Source of the DNA: Leptolyngbya sp. BL0902
Lineage (GTDB): Bacteria > Cyanobacteriota > Cyanobacteriia > Phormidesmidales > Phormidesmidaceae
Assembly: GCF_016403105.1 (NCBI RefSeq)
Contig: NZ_CP046155.1
Coordinates: forward strand, 310,001-374,000
Length of the DNA stretch: 64,000 bases
Direction: 5' to 3'
Position 1 is the first letter of the stretch; each line of letters begins with the position of its first letter. The notes under the pieces were generated by a model. The model was not told the DNA's origin. It did not search any database and saw nothing but the letters and a program-made list of their open reading frames with translations. Below are positions 8,691 through 17,322 of the stretch, piece after piece. A program made the position numbers and the translations under genes.

Positions 8691-9986
8691 GTGAGCCTAA
8701 AAACCCTTGTCCAAAAGTCCCTCAAATCCTTGCCCTTCACCAGCAACGGCCACAGCGGTTTCTCCCCGGCCCAGTTCGATGCGGCGGTGATGACCACCTA
8801 CGGGCGCTTTCCCCTCACCCTCACCCGTGGCAAGGGCTGTTTTGTCTGGGATGACCAGGGCCGTCGTTACCTGGATTTTGTGGCCGGAATTGCCACCTGC
8901 ACCCTCGGCCACGCCCACCCCGCCATGGTGGAGGCGGTCAGCCAGCAGATCCAAACCCTGCACCATGTCTCGAACCTCTACTACATTCCCGAACAGGGTG
9001 CCCTGGCCCAATGGCTGGTGGAGCATTCCTGTGCGGATCGGGCGTTTTTCTGCAACTCTGGGGCGGAGGCCAACGAAGGGGCAATTAAGCTAGCCCGCAA
9101 GTATGCCCACACCAAACGGGGCATTGCTAACCCGCTGATCATCACCGCCCAGGCCAGCTTCCACGGGCGCACCCTGGCCACCATCACCGCCACCGGACAG
9201 CCCAAGTATCAGAAAAACTTTGACCCGCTGATGCCGGGATTTGCCTACGTGCCCTACAACGACATTGCGGCTCTGGAGTCTCTGATTGCCGAACTGGATG
9301 CCGACACGCCCCAGGTCGCGGCCATCATGCTAGAGGCGCTTCAGGGGGAAGGGGGCGTCTGTCCGGGGGATCGGGCCTATTTCCAGCGAATTCGGCAACT
9401 GTGCGACGAAAAGGGTATTCTGCTGATTTTGGACGAAGTGCAGGTGGGCATGGGCCGCACGGGCACCCTCTGGGGCTACGAAAATCTGGGCATCGAGCCG
9501 GATATCTTCACCTCCGCGAAGGGCTTGGGCGGCGGCATTCCCATCGGGGCGCTGCTCTGCAAGTCCTCCTGCGATGTGTTTGAACCGGGCGACCACGCCA
9601 GCACTTTTGGCGGCAATCCCTTTGCTTGCAAGGTGGGCCTCACCGTCTGCCAAACCCTAGAAACCGAAAACCTGCTGAAAAACGTGCAGCAGCGGGGCGA
9701 ACAACTGCGGTTGGGTCTGCAAAAGCTGATACAGCAATATCCCACCCAACTCGAACAGGTGCGCGGTTGGGGGTTGATTAACGGCCTGGTGCTGCAACCG
9801 GAAAGCGCGATTAAATCCGTGGACATTGTGAAAGCCGCCATGGATGAAGGCTTGCTGCTCGTCCCAGCGGGGCCGCAGGTGGTGCGCTTTGTGCCCCCGC
9901 TGAACGTCAGTGCCGACGAAATTCAGCAGGCCATCCTATCCACCGAAAAAGCCCTGGCCATGACGATCAAGCGGCAGCGTGCTTAG
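8691..9986 (+). CDS. argD: Acetylornithine aminotransferase
   Basis: A 431-residue class III PLP aminotransferase that converts N-acetylglutamate semialdehyde to N-acetylornithine in arginine synthesis. Visible: FCNSGAEANEGAIKLARKYA (cofactor phosphate site), LDEVQVGMGRTG with the PLP-ring Asp, and the Schiff-base Lys near residue 276 in SAKGLGGGIPIGA, then HASTFGGNPFAC. Start is a GTG at 8691; the N-terminal tail before FDAAVMTTYGRFP is about 30 residues, normal for cyanobacteria. It stands alone, with the minus-strand Uma2 gene nine bases beyond its end. Confidence 0.93.
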   Translation: MSLKTLVQKSLKSLPFTSNGHSGFSPAQFDAAVMTTYGRFPLTLTRGKGCFVWDDQGRRYLDFVAGIATCTLGHAHPAMVEAVSQQIQTLHHVSNLYYIPEQGALAQWLVEHSCADRAFFCNSGAEANEGAIKLARKYAHTKRGIANPLIITAQASFHGRTLATITATGQPKYQKNFDPLMPGFAYVPYNDIAALESLIAELDADTPQVAAIMLEALQGEGGVCPGDRAYFQRIRQLCDEKGILLILDEVQVGMGRTGTLWGYENLGIEPDIFTSAKGLGGGIPIGALLCKSSCDVFEPGDHASTFGGNPFACKVGLTVCQTLETENLLKNVQQRGEQLRLGLQKLIQQYPTQLEQVRGWGLINGLVLQPESAIKSVDIVKAAMDEGLLLVPAGPQVVRFVPPLNVSADEIQQAILSTEKALAMTIKRQRA

Positions 9987-9994
9987 CCTGGGGT

Positions 9995-10795
9995 TTAGGT
10001 TTCATCAGGGCGGATTGCTTGATCAACCTCATCCACAGACAAACTCAGAATGCTGGCGATTTCTGCGGTTGAGAGTCCCCGTTGATGCAGCGGTTGAATG
10101 GCTCCTAGACGGGCCTGACGCTCCTGCTCGACCTGGGATTGGTACGCCTGGGCTTGGGCTTCCAGTTCTAGGGCTTTTTCTTCGGCGGAAGGATAGCGGT
10201 TGCCCTCGGCATCAAACCAGGTTAATAGCTCTCGGAGTTCGCCCCCCAAAAGTCCCTGGGCGCGACCAATGGCGAGGCCCACCTCCGGCATCCAGTAGGG
10301 TTCGCCCCGCTGGAGTTGGTATTTCCCGCCGATTAACTTGTAGACCTCGAAGGGTTGGTGTTGGTCGCGGCCCCAGTACTCCGGGTTGTAGATGACGTAG
10401 TACAGAACGCCGAGGTTGGCGTAGAGGGTCATTTTTTCGGCGTACTCCCCGCCGGGACTCCAGGACACCATCTCCAAGGCCATGATCGGAACGGTGCCTT
10501 CTTCTTCCCAGAGCACATAGCTTCTGCGGAAGCGCTGACCGGGTTTGCGACGGGGCACCCCCAGGGCCAAAAAGCCGTCAGGGATCACCGGAATACGGCA
10601 GTTTTCCCCGGTGGTGTGGTAGATGCCCATGTCCACGCCAAAGTACCAATCTTGGCGGTCGGCCCAGATCAGCTTCAGCAAAAAGAGCAGGTAGTTGGGT
10701 AAAAGATTTTGGTCTTCGTTATCCACGGGGGTATCGTCGGAGTCGGGCAGCTCGTCGCTGGTGGGAAGATTTTTGTAAAGGTCGGCTTGTACCAT
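9995..10795 (-). CDS. Uma2-family (DUF820) putative nuclease
   Basis: 266 residues from the ATG at 10795; another ATG seven codons upstream is possible. The core (about residues 45-200) has the restriction-endonuclease-like layout of Uma2 proteins: PDGFLALG with the metal Asp, then MALEMVSWSPGGEYAEKM with the Glu, YANLGVLYYVIYNPE and WMPEVGLAIG. The C-terminal 60 residues are a Glu/Gln/Ala-rich helical tail (ALELEAQAQAYQSQVEQERQ). The usual Lys of PD-(D/E)XK enzymes is replaced, as in many Uma2 members, so activity is uncertain. Cyanobacteria carry these in many copies; two more are in this window. It converges on argD. Confidence 0.8.
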   Translation of the reverse strand: MVQADLYKNLPTSDELPDSDDTPVDNEDQNLLPNYLLFLLKLIWADRQDWYFGVDMGIYHTTGENCRIPVIPDGFLALGVPRRKPGQRFRRSYVLWEEEGTVPIMALEMVSWSPGGEYAEKMTLYANLGVLYYVIYNPEYWGRDQHQPFEVYKLIGGKYQLQRGEPYWMPEVGLAIGRAQGLLGGELRELLTWFDAEGNRYPSAEEKALELEAQAQAYQSQVEQERQARLGAIQPLHQRGLSTAEIASILSLSVDEVDQAIRPDET

Positions 10796-10982
10796 AGCGA
10801 TTACCCAGGGGCGCATGGCTCTATCATAACCACGGCCTCACCGCAGCACCGAAATCGGTAGCCCACCGCAAGCTAGCGCCTCGCCTTTGCCCTAACCATA
10901 GAATTTTCCTAGGCTGGGCACACCAAAACCCGGTGCACAACCCGTTATTCTAGGTAACGTGTCGCCACTCTGGGAAATACCG

Positions 10983-12191
10983 ATGGATACCAAGGCTTTT
11001 AAGCGCTCCCTCAACCATTCTGAGAACTACTTTCGCCATGGCTTTGGTCACGGGAGTGAAGTGGCAGGTCAAATGCAGACCGAATACAACAGTGGTCTAA
11101 TTCAGGAAATTCGGGCGCTTAACTATACCCTCACTCGCGGCAACGTCACCATCAAACTGGCGGAGGCGTTTGGCTTTTGTTGGGGCGTAGAACGGGCGGT
11201 GGCGATGGCCTACGAAACTCGGCAGCACTTCCCCACCCAGCAAATTTGGATTACTAACGAAATTATCCACAACCCCAGCGTTAACCAGCGCCTGAAGGAA
11301 ATGAACGTTGCCTTTATTGAGGTGAAAAACGGCGAAAAAGATTTTTCTGTGGTGGGTCAAGGCGATGTGGTAATCCTTCCCGCCTTTGGGGCCAGCGTGC
11401 AAGAAATGCAGTTGCTCAACGACAAGGGCTGCACCATGGTGGATACCACCTGCCCCTGGGTTTCTAAGGTGTGGAACACGGTGGAAAAGCACAAAAAACA
11501 AGACCACACCTCCATCATCCACGGCAAATATAACCATGAAGAAACCGTGGCCACCAGCTCCTTTGCGGGCAAGTATTTGATCGTTCTGAATTTAGAACAG
11601 GCGGAATACGTTGCCAACTACATCCTCAACGGCGGCAACCGGGAGGAATTTATGGCCAAGTTTGGTAAGGCTTGCTCCGCTGGGTTTGACCCCGACACCG
11701 ACCTAGAACGCATCGGCATTGCCAACCAAACGACTATGCTGAAGGGCGAAACCGAGCAAATCGGTAAACTCTTTGAGCACACCATGCTGAAAAAGTATGG
11801 CCCCCAAGCCCTCAACGATCATTTCCTCAGCTTTAATACCATCTGCGATGCCACCCAAGAACGGCAAGACGCCATGTTCAAACTGGTGGATGAGACGCTC
11901 GATGTGATGCTTGTTATCGGCGGCTACAACTCTTCCAACACCACCCACCTGCAAGAAATTGCCGTTGAGCGAGAGATTCCCTCCTACCACATCGACAGCG
12001 CCGACCGCATTGGCCCCGGCAACCGCATCGAGCACAAACGCCTCCACGGCGACATGACCGTGACCGACAACTGGCTCCCCGCTGGCCCCATCGTCGTCGG
12101 CGTCACTTCCGGGGCGTCAACGCCTGATCGATCCGTAGAAGACGCTATCGAGCGCATCTTTGCAATTAAGTCGGAGCCCGTGCTGGCCTAA
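10983..12191 (+). CDS. ispH: 4-hydroxy-3-methylbut-2-enyl diphosphate reductase
   Basis: 402 residues from the ATG at 10983, the start that gives the typical cyanobacterial [11 protein letters not shown]-terminus; a GTG eight codons upstream is in frame but unlikely. Last enzyme of the MEP isoprenoid pathway, producing IPP and DMAPP for carotenoids, phytol and quinones. Iron-sulfur Cys are visible in [20 protein letters not shown] and [13 protein letters not shown]. Also HGKYNHEET and [10 protein letters not shown]. The long N-terminal extension and insertions are the cyanobacterial/plant type. Single gene, no obvious operon partner. Confidence 0.95.
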   Translation: MDTKAFKRSLNHSENYFRHGFGHGSEVAGQMQTEYNSGLIQEIRALNYTLTRGNVTIKLAEAFGFCWGVERAVAMAYETRQHFPTQQIWITNEIIHNPSVNQRLKEMNVAFIEVKNGEKDFSVVGQGDVVILPAFGASVQEMQLLNDKGCTMVDTTCPWVSKVWNTVEKHKKQDHTSIIHGKYNHEETVATSSFAGKYLIVLNLEQAEYVANYILNGGNREEFMAKFGKACSAGFDPDTDLERIGIANQTTMLKGETEQIGKLFEHTMLKKYGPQALNDHFLSFNTICDATQERQDAMFKLVDETLDVMLVIGGYNSSNTTHLQEIAVEREIPSYHIDSADRIGPGNRIEHKRLHGDMTVTDNWLPAGPIVVGVTSGASTPDRSVEDAIERIFAIKSEPVLA

Positions 12192-12206
12192 CTCACCGCC
12201 CCTAGT

Positions 12207-12238
12207 CTCCTGACCGCCTACACTCCTGACCGCCTACA
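12207..12238. repeat. Perfect tandem duplication, 2 x 16 bases
   Basis: The 16-base unit CTCCTGACCGCCTACA occurs twice in immediate succession between ispH and the TPR gene, and the second copy overlaps the TPR stop codon. Probably a recent slippage duplication. Confidence 0.7.
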
Positions 12239-13526
12239 AAGGCCGTGAGCGCTGAAGTTGGCGACTATCCCAAGACAGTTCCAACGTTTTGCGAAAGTCG
12301 CTGAGGGCGGCATTGGCCCGTTTGGCAAGGCGAATTTGAGTGTGGCCTCGGCCCAGGTAGGCTTCTGCCAGATCAGGATTGAGGGCCAGGGCTTGATTGA
12401 AGTCGGCCAAGGCTTGCTCCCACGCGCCCAGAAAATAGTGGGCATAGCCCCGATCACAGTAGACTAGCGCATCCTCAGTGCTGAGGGCCAGGGCGGCATC
12501 AAAGTCGGCGAGGGCCGCTTGATACTGGCCTTGGCGACTAAGAACGCGCCCCCGATTGGCTAGCAGGTGCCCACTGCGAGGATTAAACCGCAGCGCCAGG
12601 GTATAGTCAGCGTTGGCTTCCGCCAAATCGCCCATCTGGGCATGGAGATGACCACGACTGTCGTACAGATCCGCCAGCCGAAATCGTAGGTTTCGGGATG
12701 GATCTTCTCGAGAAGTATGGTCGAGCTTAGCTAGGGATAGCCCCACCAGAGTTTGGTTATAGGCTCGATCCTGTAGCGCCGGATAGAGGGTGAGCACCGC
12801 TGTGTAGTCGTCAATGGCTCCCTGATCATCCCCCATCTCGTGGCGCAGCGTTCCTCGGTTGACGTAGGCTTCGGCATAGTCAGGTCGATGATGTAGGGCC
12901 TGGTTGAGATCGAGGGTTGCCTGGTAGTAGTTTCGGAGTTGAAAGTGGGCCACGGCCCGATAGTTTAGAGCTTCGGCGTGGTGGGGTTGGCGGGCTAGCA
13001 GAGCCGAGAAGTCTTCGATAGCGCGCTGATAGGCCGGATGGCGCTGATCCGCTGAGGGCAGATGCGTCCCTTGCTTGAGGTAGGCTAAACCCCGCCATAG
13101 CAGCACCTTCACAAATTGCGGCTGGGCGTCTAGCACCCTAGAAAAATCGGCAATTGCCCCCCGGTAGTCCGCCATATCCAGCTTGAGGCGACCCCGACTA
13201 CCATAGGCTTTGAGGGCACTGGGTTGCAGGGCAATCGCCCGGTCGAGATCGGCCAACCCCGCCGCCAATTCGCCCATGAGGTAATAGACATTGCCTCGGT
13301 TGATATAGGCGCTGGCCAACTGCGGATCTAGGCTCAGGGCGGTCGAAAAATCATCCAGGGCCTGACGATACTGGTTCAAATCGCGGTAGGCACAGCCTCG
13401 ATTGTAATAGGCCTTGGCGCAAGCCCCATCCAGGCGCAGCACCTGCGTAAAAATTGCCAGGGCATCCTGAAAATACCCAAGCTTGGCCTTTTCAATTCCA
13501 GCCTTCAGAAGTTCACTGATTGTCAT
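12234..13526 (-). CDS. Tetratricopeptide repeat protein
   Basis: 430 residues made almost wholly of TPR units of 34 residues, with the consensus clear in YYNRGCAYRDLNQYRQALDDF, YINRGNVYYLMGELAAGLADL, YVNRGTLRHEMGDDQGAIDDY and YLGRGHTQIRLAKRANAALSDF. About ten repeats are recognisable. No signal peptide or enzymatic domain is visible, so it is likely a cytoplasmic protein-protein interaction scaffold. Partner unknown. Its 3' end sits in the tandem 16-base repeat after ispH. About 680 bases without a gene lie upstream of its start. Confidence 0.88.
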   Translation of the reverse strand: MTISELLKAGIEKAKLGYFQDALAIFTQVLRLDGACAKAYYNRGCAYRDLNQYRQALDDFSTALSLDPQLASAYINRGNVYYLMGELAAGLADLDRAIALQPSALKAYGSRGRLKLDMADYRGAIADFSRVLDAQPQFVKVLLWRGLAYLKQGTHLPSADQRHPAYQRAIEDFSALLARQPHHAEALNYRAVAHFQLRNYYQATLDLNQALHHRPDYAEAYVNRGTLRHEMGDDQGAIDDYTAVLTLYPALQDRAYNQTLVGLSLAKLDHTSREDPSRNLRFRLADLYDSRGHLHAQMGDLAEANADYTLALRFNPRSGHLLANRGRVLSRQGQYQAALADFDAALALSTEDALVYCDRGYAHYFLGAWEQALADFNQALALNPDLAEAYLGRGHTQIRLAKRANAALSDFRKTLELSWDSRQLQRSRPL

Positions 13527-13705
13527 GGAATGGTTAAAGTGGCAAAAGAGGACACCGTCACTCGTGCCGATTAAGCCCCTAGGCTGGAACGCCTAAGGTT
13601 TAACTACGCACATTCAAAGGGCTAACCCTGGAAGACACCGGACTCCATAGCCCAAATCTTACCGTTCACCCCGTAGTAGCCACCCTGTATTGGCGTAACA
13701 ATGTC

Positions 13706-13735
13706 TTTACATACTCCAATAGCCTCTCCTATTAT
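13706..13735 (+). promoter_or_regulatory. Candidate sigma-70-type promoter
   Basis: TTTACA at 13706-13711 and TATTAT at 13730-13735 with an 18-base spacer, in an AT-rich patch. It points rightward toward the rsbQ-like gene but lies about 475 bases from its start. Confidence 0.4.
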
Positions 13736-14094
13736 GCGATCCCCAAGCAAGAACGACCAGTTTTTATGAGGGACTTCTCACGAAAGATCCGCAAAATATA
13801 AGAAAATCCAAAGAGTATCTTCCCGAATCACGCCAGATTGCGCCTTCGGGGGTAGCCAGTCCAGGGCTCCTAGCCCAGCCTCTGAACCACCCCATTTCCT
13901 GGAATCATCGATTCTTTTCCAGCAGGTGAGGTGGGTGCAGAAGTCTATACCCGAGCGCTGTTGCCCTGAACTTGCCCCATTCTAAAGCTCGTTTCCCGTG
14001 GGGCCTAGGGGCTGTGAGGAAGGTGCGGGCTCCCCTGTCCCTGCTAGAGGAGGGGCTGGAGTTCTGCCAGGGTGGGCGGCAGGAATCCCATGAT

Positions 14095-14111
14095 CCACCG
14101 AGACTCGGTGG
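14095..14111. promoter_or_regulatory. Perfect 17-base palindrome upstream of rsbQ-like gene
   Basis: CCACCGAG-A-CTCGGTGG: eight-base perfect arms around one base, about 100 bases before the hydrolase start. Candidate operator, or a short hairpin in the leader. Confidence 0.4.
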
Positions 14112-14209
14112 GATTGAGGGCACCCCTGCCCCAGACATCGGGCTACTCTATGACGGTCCGCAATGGTTCGGTGCCCCCAGACCACGATATCTCGTTTAGG
14201 CTACGCCCT

Positions 14210-15016
14210 ATGACTCATCCCATCTTGACTCGTCACCACGTTTGTTTTGCTGGGCAGGGGCAAACGCCGATGCTGTTTGCCCACGGCTTTGGCTGTGATC
14301 AAACCATGTGGCGCTGGGTTGCTCCGGCCTTCGCCGCTGATTATCAAGTCATTACCTTTGACTATGTGGGGTCAGGCAAATCTGACCTCACAGCCTACGA
14401 TCCCAATCGCTATCAAAGCTTGCAGGGCTATGCCCAAGATGTCTTAGCCATCTGTGACACCCTGGCCTTAGAAAAGCTGATTTTTGTCGGCCATTCTGTG
14501 AGTGCAATGATTGGTGTCTTAGCGGCGATTCAGGCCCCACAATACTTCCAGCAGTTGATTTTAGTTGCCCCTTCCCCCTGTTATATTAATGATGATGATT
14601 ATGTTGGCGGATTTGAGCGGCGCGACATTGAACAACTGCTGGAACTAATGGAGCGAAACTACCTAGGCTGGGCTAGTTTTTTGGCCCCTGTGGCAATGAA
14701 AAATGAAGACAACCCAGACCTCACCCGTGAACTAGAAGACAGCTTCTGCTCCACCGATCCAGAGATTGCTACTCGCTTTGCTAAAGCTACGTTTTATGCC
14801 GATAATCGTTCTGATTTACCCAGGGTTAAAATCCCTTCTCTAATTTTGCAGTGCACTGAAGATAGTATTGCCCCGAAGGCTGTGGGATACTATCTTCAGC
14901 ACCATTTACCCCACAGTACGCTTCAGATTATGCAAGCGACGGGCCATTGTCCCCACATGAGTCATCCTGAGGAAACCATAGCCCTGATGAAAGCTTACTT
15001 AGCCGAAACCCTTTAG
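14210..15016 (+). CDS. RsbQ-like alpha/beta hydrolase
   Basis: 268 residues from the ATG at 14210, matching the N-terminus of Bacillus RsbQ; the frame stays open upstream. The sequence closely follows RsbQ: MLFAHGFGCDQTMWRWV, nucleophile Ser in FVGHSVSAMIGVLAAI, LVAPSPCYIND, FCSTDPEIA, acid Asp in LQCTEDSIAP and His in GHCPHMSHPEETI. In B. subtilis RsbQ is needed for the PAS-containing phosphatase RsbP to respond to energy stress, presumably by acting on a small hydrophobic ligand. Here the next gene, 46 bases downstream, encodes a PAS protein whose output is a diguanylate cyclase, so the pair looks like the same sensing module joined to c-di-GMP signalling. Confidence 0.88.
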   Translation: MTHPILTRHHVCFAGQGQTPMLFAHGFGCDQTMWRWVAPAFAADYQVITFDYVGSGKSDLTAYDPNRYQSLQGYAQDVLAICDTLALEKLIFVGHSVSAMIGVLAAIQAPQYFQQLILVAPSPCYINDDDYVGGFERRDIEQLLELMERNYLGWASFLAPVAMKNEDNPDLTRELEDSFCSTDPEIATRFAKATFYADNRSDLPRVKIPSLILQCTEDSIAPKAVGYYLQHHLPHSTLQIMQATGHCPHMSHPEETIALMKAYLAETL

Positions 15017-15062
15017 GGCAATTGGGCCTTGAACGAATGATTGCCAATCACTAACCCTTCTA

Positions 15063-16700
15063 ATGGCAGCATCCAACAGCACTATGGAGGATCGGTGGGA
15101 CAGGGCTCCTGCCGGATACCTAGTCCTGAATGATTCAGGCATCATTATTCATGTCAATACTACGCTATTGAAGATTCTAGGCTGGAGTCAGAAGGATTTG
15201 CAGGGTCAAAGAGTCGATGTGATTCTTCCTATTGCCGCTCGCATTTTTTACCACACTCACCTCTTCCCCTTATTGAGAATGAAGGGTAAGGTTGAGGAAA
15301 TTTATCTTTCTTTTCGACCTCGTTCGGGTCACGATATTCCTGTGCTCATCAATGGTCGTCGTCGCTATGATTTGGCTCCCATCAGCAATGACCTCGTCAT
15401 TATTCCCATTCGGAATCGCATTCAGTATGAGGATGAAATTCTACGGTCTAAAAAAGCCGCTGAGATAGCAGTTCTAGCTCAGCAAGAAGCCGAACAAGCA
15501 CTGATTCAGCAATATGAGCAGCGGCTACTTATCCGACAGATTTCCCAGAACATTCGCGATAGTCTAGATTTAACTCACATTTTTACCATTGCGGTTCAAG
15601 AGATTCAACAGTTTACTAAGGCCGACCGAGTAGCGATTTTTCAGTGGGATCAATCACCGGAGATTTCCGGGACATTTATCGCTGAGGCTCTGGGAAATAA
15701 GGTTGAAAGCCTGCTCTCTGCGGATCGTTTAGAGACCCGCTATTTAGCCACCTACTACCTAGCCCGAAAATCAGCAGGAGATATTCTGGTTGAATCTCAA
15801 CTTCCTGATCTAGGTATGTCTGACGGCCTAACTCGATTCGAGTCTATGGAAGAGCTAACTGATTTAGAAAATTCTAAAGCGCCGAGCAATCAGGCGATTT
15901 GTAACTATGGGCCTCAGCGGTTTCAGATTCAGTCTCAACTGATTGCGCCTCTGTTGCAGGGAGAAAAAATCTGGGGTTTGCTATTTATTCACCAATGTAC
16001 CGAGCCCCGGTTTTGGCAGTTGAGAGAGGTAGATCTGATTCGGGAACTGGCGGGGCAGCTTTCCTTAGCGATTCAGCAGGCAGATTTATTTCAGCAGTTG
16101 CAGGCAGAACTGCGAGAAAAAGAACGCGCTGAAGCCCAACTCATACAAATTAATGCGGATCTTTCCCGTACTCAGGCCCTGCTAGAGCAACTGGCGGATA
16201 CTGATGGGCTAACCCAGATTGCTAATCGCCGCAGTTTTGATCGTCGTTTAGATCAAGAGTGGGCACGGCTAGCCAGGGAACAACAGCCCCTATCTATCCT
16301 GTTGTTTGATGTGGACTATTTCAAGCGCTACAACGACACCTACGGCCACCAGCAGGGTGATCGCTGTTTGGTGGCCATTGCCCAGGCGGCCCAGCAGGTC
16401 ATTGGTCGTTCTGCCGACTTCCTAGCCCGCTACGGCGGGGAGGAATTTATTATTATTTTGCCGAATACCCCCAGGGCGGGGGCCATGGCGGTGGCTGAAG
16501 CCGTGCGGCAGGCGGTTGTGGCTCTCCAACTTCCCCATCGCACCTCCCCGGTGGCCTCCGTTGTCACCCTCAGTATTGGGGTCAGCAGTTTGGTGCCCAC
16601 CTCCGAGGACACTCCCTTCACCCCGGTTCACCAGGCTGATCAAGCCCTGTATCAGGCTAAGCAGGCGGGGCGCAACCGGACGCAGGGATGGTCGCCCTAG
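15063..16700 (+). CDS. PAS-GAF-GGDEF diguanylate cyclase
   Basis: 545 residues. Domains in order: PAS (about 15-115, GYLVLNDSGIIIHVNTTLLK), a Gln/Glu/Ala-rich helix (about 125-160), a GAF domain (about 165-345, with FTKADRVAIFQW and LIAPLLQGEKIWGLLFIH) and GGDEF (about 375-540). The GGDEF domain has DTDGLTQIANRRSFD, the metal Asp in LLFDVDYFKRYNDTYGHQQGD and active-site YGGEEF, so it should make c-di-GMP from two GTP. No membrane span, so cytoplasmic. The N-terminal PAS next to an RsbQ-like hydrolase implies that the hydrolase product is read by this PAS. Its stop overlaps the stop of the minus-strand response regulator in CTAG (16697-16700). Confidence 0.88.
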   Translation: MAASNSTMEDRWDRAPAGYLVLNDSGIIIHVNTTLLKILGWSQKDLQGQRVDVILPIAARIFYHTHLFPLLRMKGKVEEIYLSFRPRSGHDIPVLINGRRRYDLAPISNDLVIIPIRNRIQYEDEILRSKKAAEIAVLAQQEAEQALIQQYEQRLLIRQISQNIRDSLDLTHIFTIAVQEIQQFTKADRVAIFQWDQSPEISGTFIAEALGNKVESLLSADRLETRYLATYYLARKSAGDILVESQLPDLGMSDGLTRFESMEELTDLENSKAPSNQAICNYGPQRFQIQSQLIAPLLQGEKIWGLLFIHQCTEPRFWQLREVDLIRELAGQLSLAIQQADLFQQLQAELREKERAEAQLIQINADLSRTQALLEQLADTDGLTQIANRRSFDRRLDQEWARLAREQQPLSILLFDVDYFKRYNDTYGHQQGDRCLVAIAQAAQQVIGRSADFLARYGGEEFIIILPNTPRAGAMAVAEAVRQAVVALQLPHRTSPVASVVTLSIGVSSLVPTSEDTPFTPVHQADQALYQAKQAGRNRTQGWSP

Positions 16701-17059
16701 CGCAGCAGTTGCCGCACGGTGCTGATCATGTCGTCGGGGCGGAAGGGCTTGGTGATGTAGGCATCGGCCCCCTGTTTCATCCCCCAGTAGCGGTCAAATT
16801 CCTCGCCCTTGGAGGAGCAGATAATCACCGGAATGGATTGGGTGGTGGCGTTATTTTTGATCCAGCGGCAGAGCTCATAGCCGTTCATATTGGGCATGAC
16901 GATATCCAGCACCACCAAATCGGGCGGGGAGGCTTGGATCATCGCCTGGGCCTCAACTCCATCTTTGGCCTCTAGGACTGTTAAGCCAGCCTTGAGCAAA
17001 AGTCCGGCGATCATTTCCCGGAGAGTTGAACTGTCATCCACAATCAAGACTGTACTCAT
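16697..17059 (-). CDS. Single-domain response regulator (CheY/PilH-like)
   Basis: 120 residues from the ATG at 17059; the frame is open further upstream but MSTVLIVDDSSTLREMI is the natural N-terminus. A stand-alone receiver domain: acidic pair in VDDS, phosphoacceptor Asp in LVVLDIVMPNMNGYELC, Ser in ICSSKGEEFDRYWG and Lys in ITKPF. Similar proteins act in cyanobacterial type IV pilus and phototaxis systems (PilH/PixH-like). It has no output domain and no adjacent kinase. It converges on the diguanylate cyclase gene with a 4-base overlap. Confidence 0.85.
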   Translation of the reverse strand: MSTVLIVDDSSTLREMIAGLLLKAGLTVLEAKDGVEAQAMIQASPPDLVVLDIVMPNMNGYELCRWIKNNATTQSIPVIICSSKGEEFDRYWGMKQGADAYITKPFRPDDMISTVRQLLR

Positions 17060-17322
17060 AATTCTCTCTGCCTCGATACCGGAGTGGCCTACTCCGTGCT
17101 CCGTTGCTATTAAACCTTGTCTCAGCCGAGAAGGGATGCCTGTGCCGATCATTTTAAATAGAGAGACCATCCCCTATCAGTGACGGCGGCCCAGCCGGAC
17201 AAGCCCCATTCCTTACTTAACGTTTATCAGGATACCGGATAACCTGTGCCCCAACGGCCCTGCCACAAGCTAGGATGCCCATAGCGGGCGAATAATCCTA
17301 CATTCCGGGGATAATTTGCCTG

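Larger units (their letters stand above)
13527..14209. other. Long intergenic region between TPR gene and rsbQ-like gene
   Basis: No convincing gene was found in 683 bases. It holds a good rightward promoter candidate (13706-13735) and a 17-base palindrome (14095-14111), described separately. Short open frames on both strands show no family motif. The distance from the promoter to the hydrolase start (about 475 bases) leaves room for a long leader or a small RNA. Confidence 0.5.
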
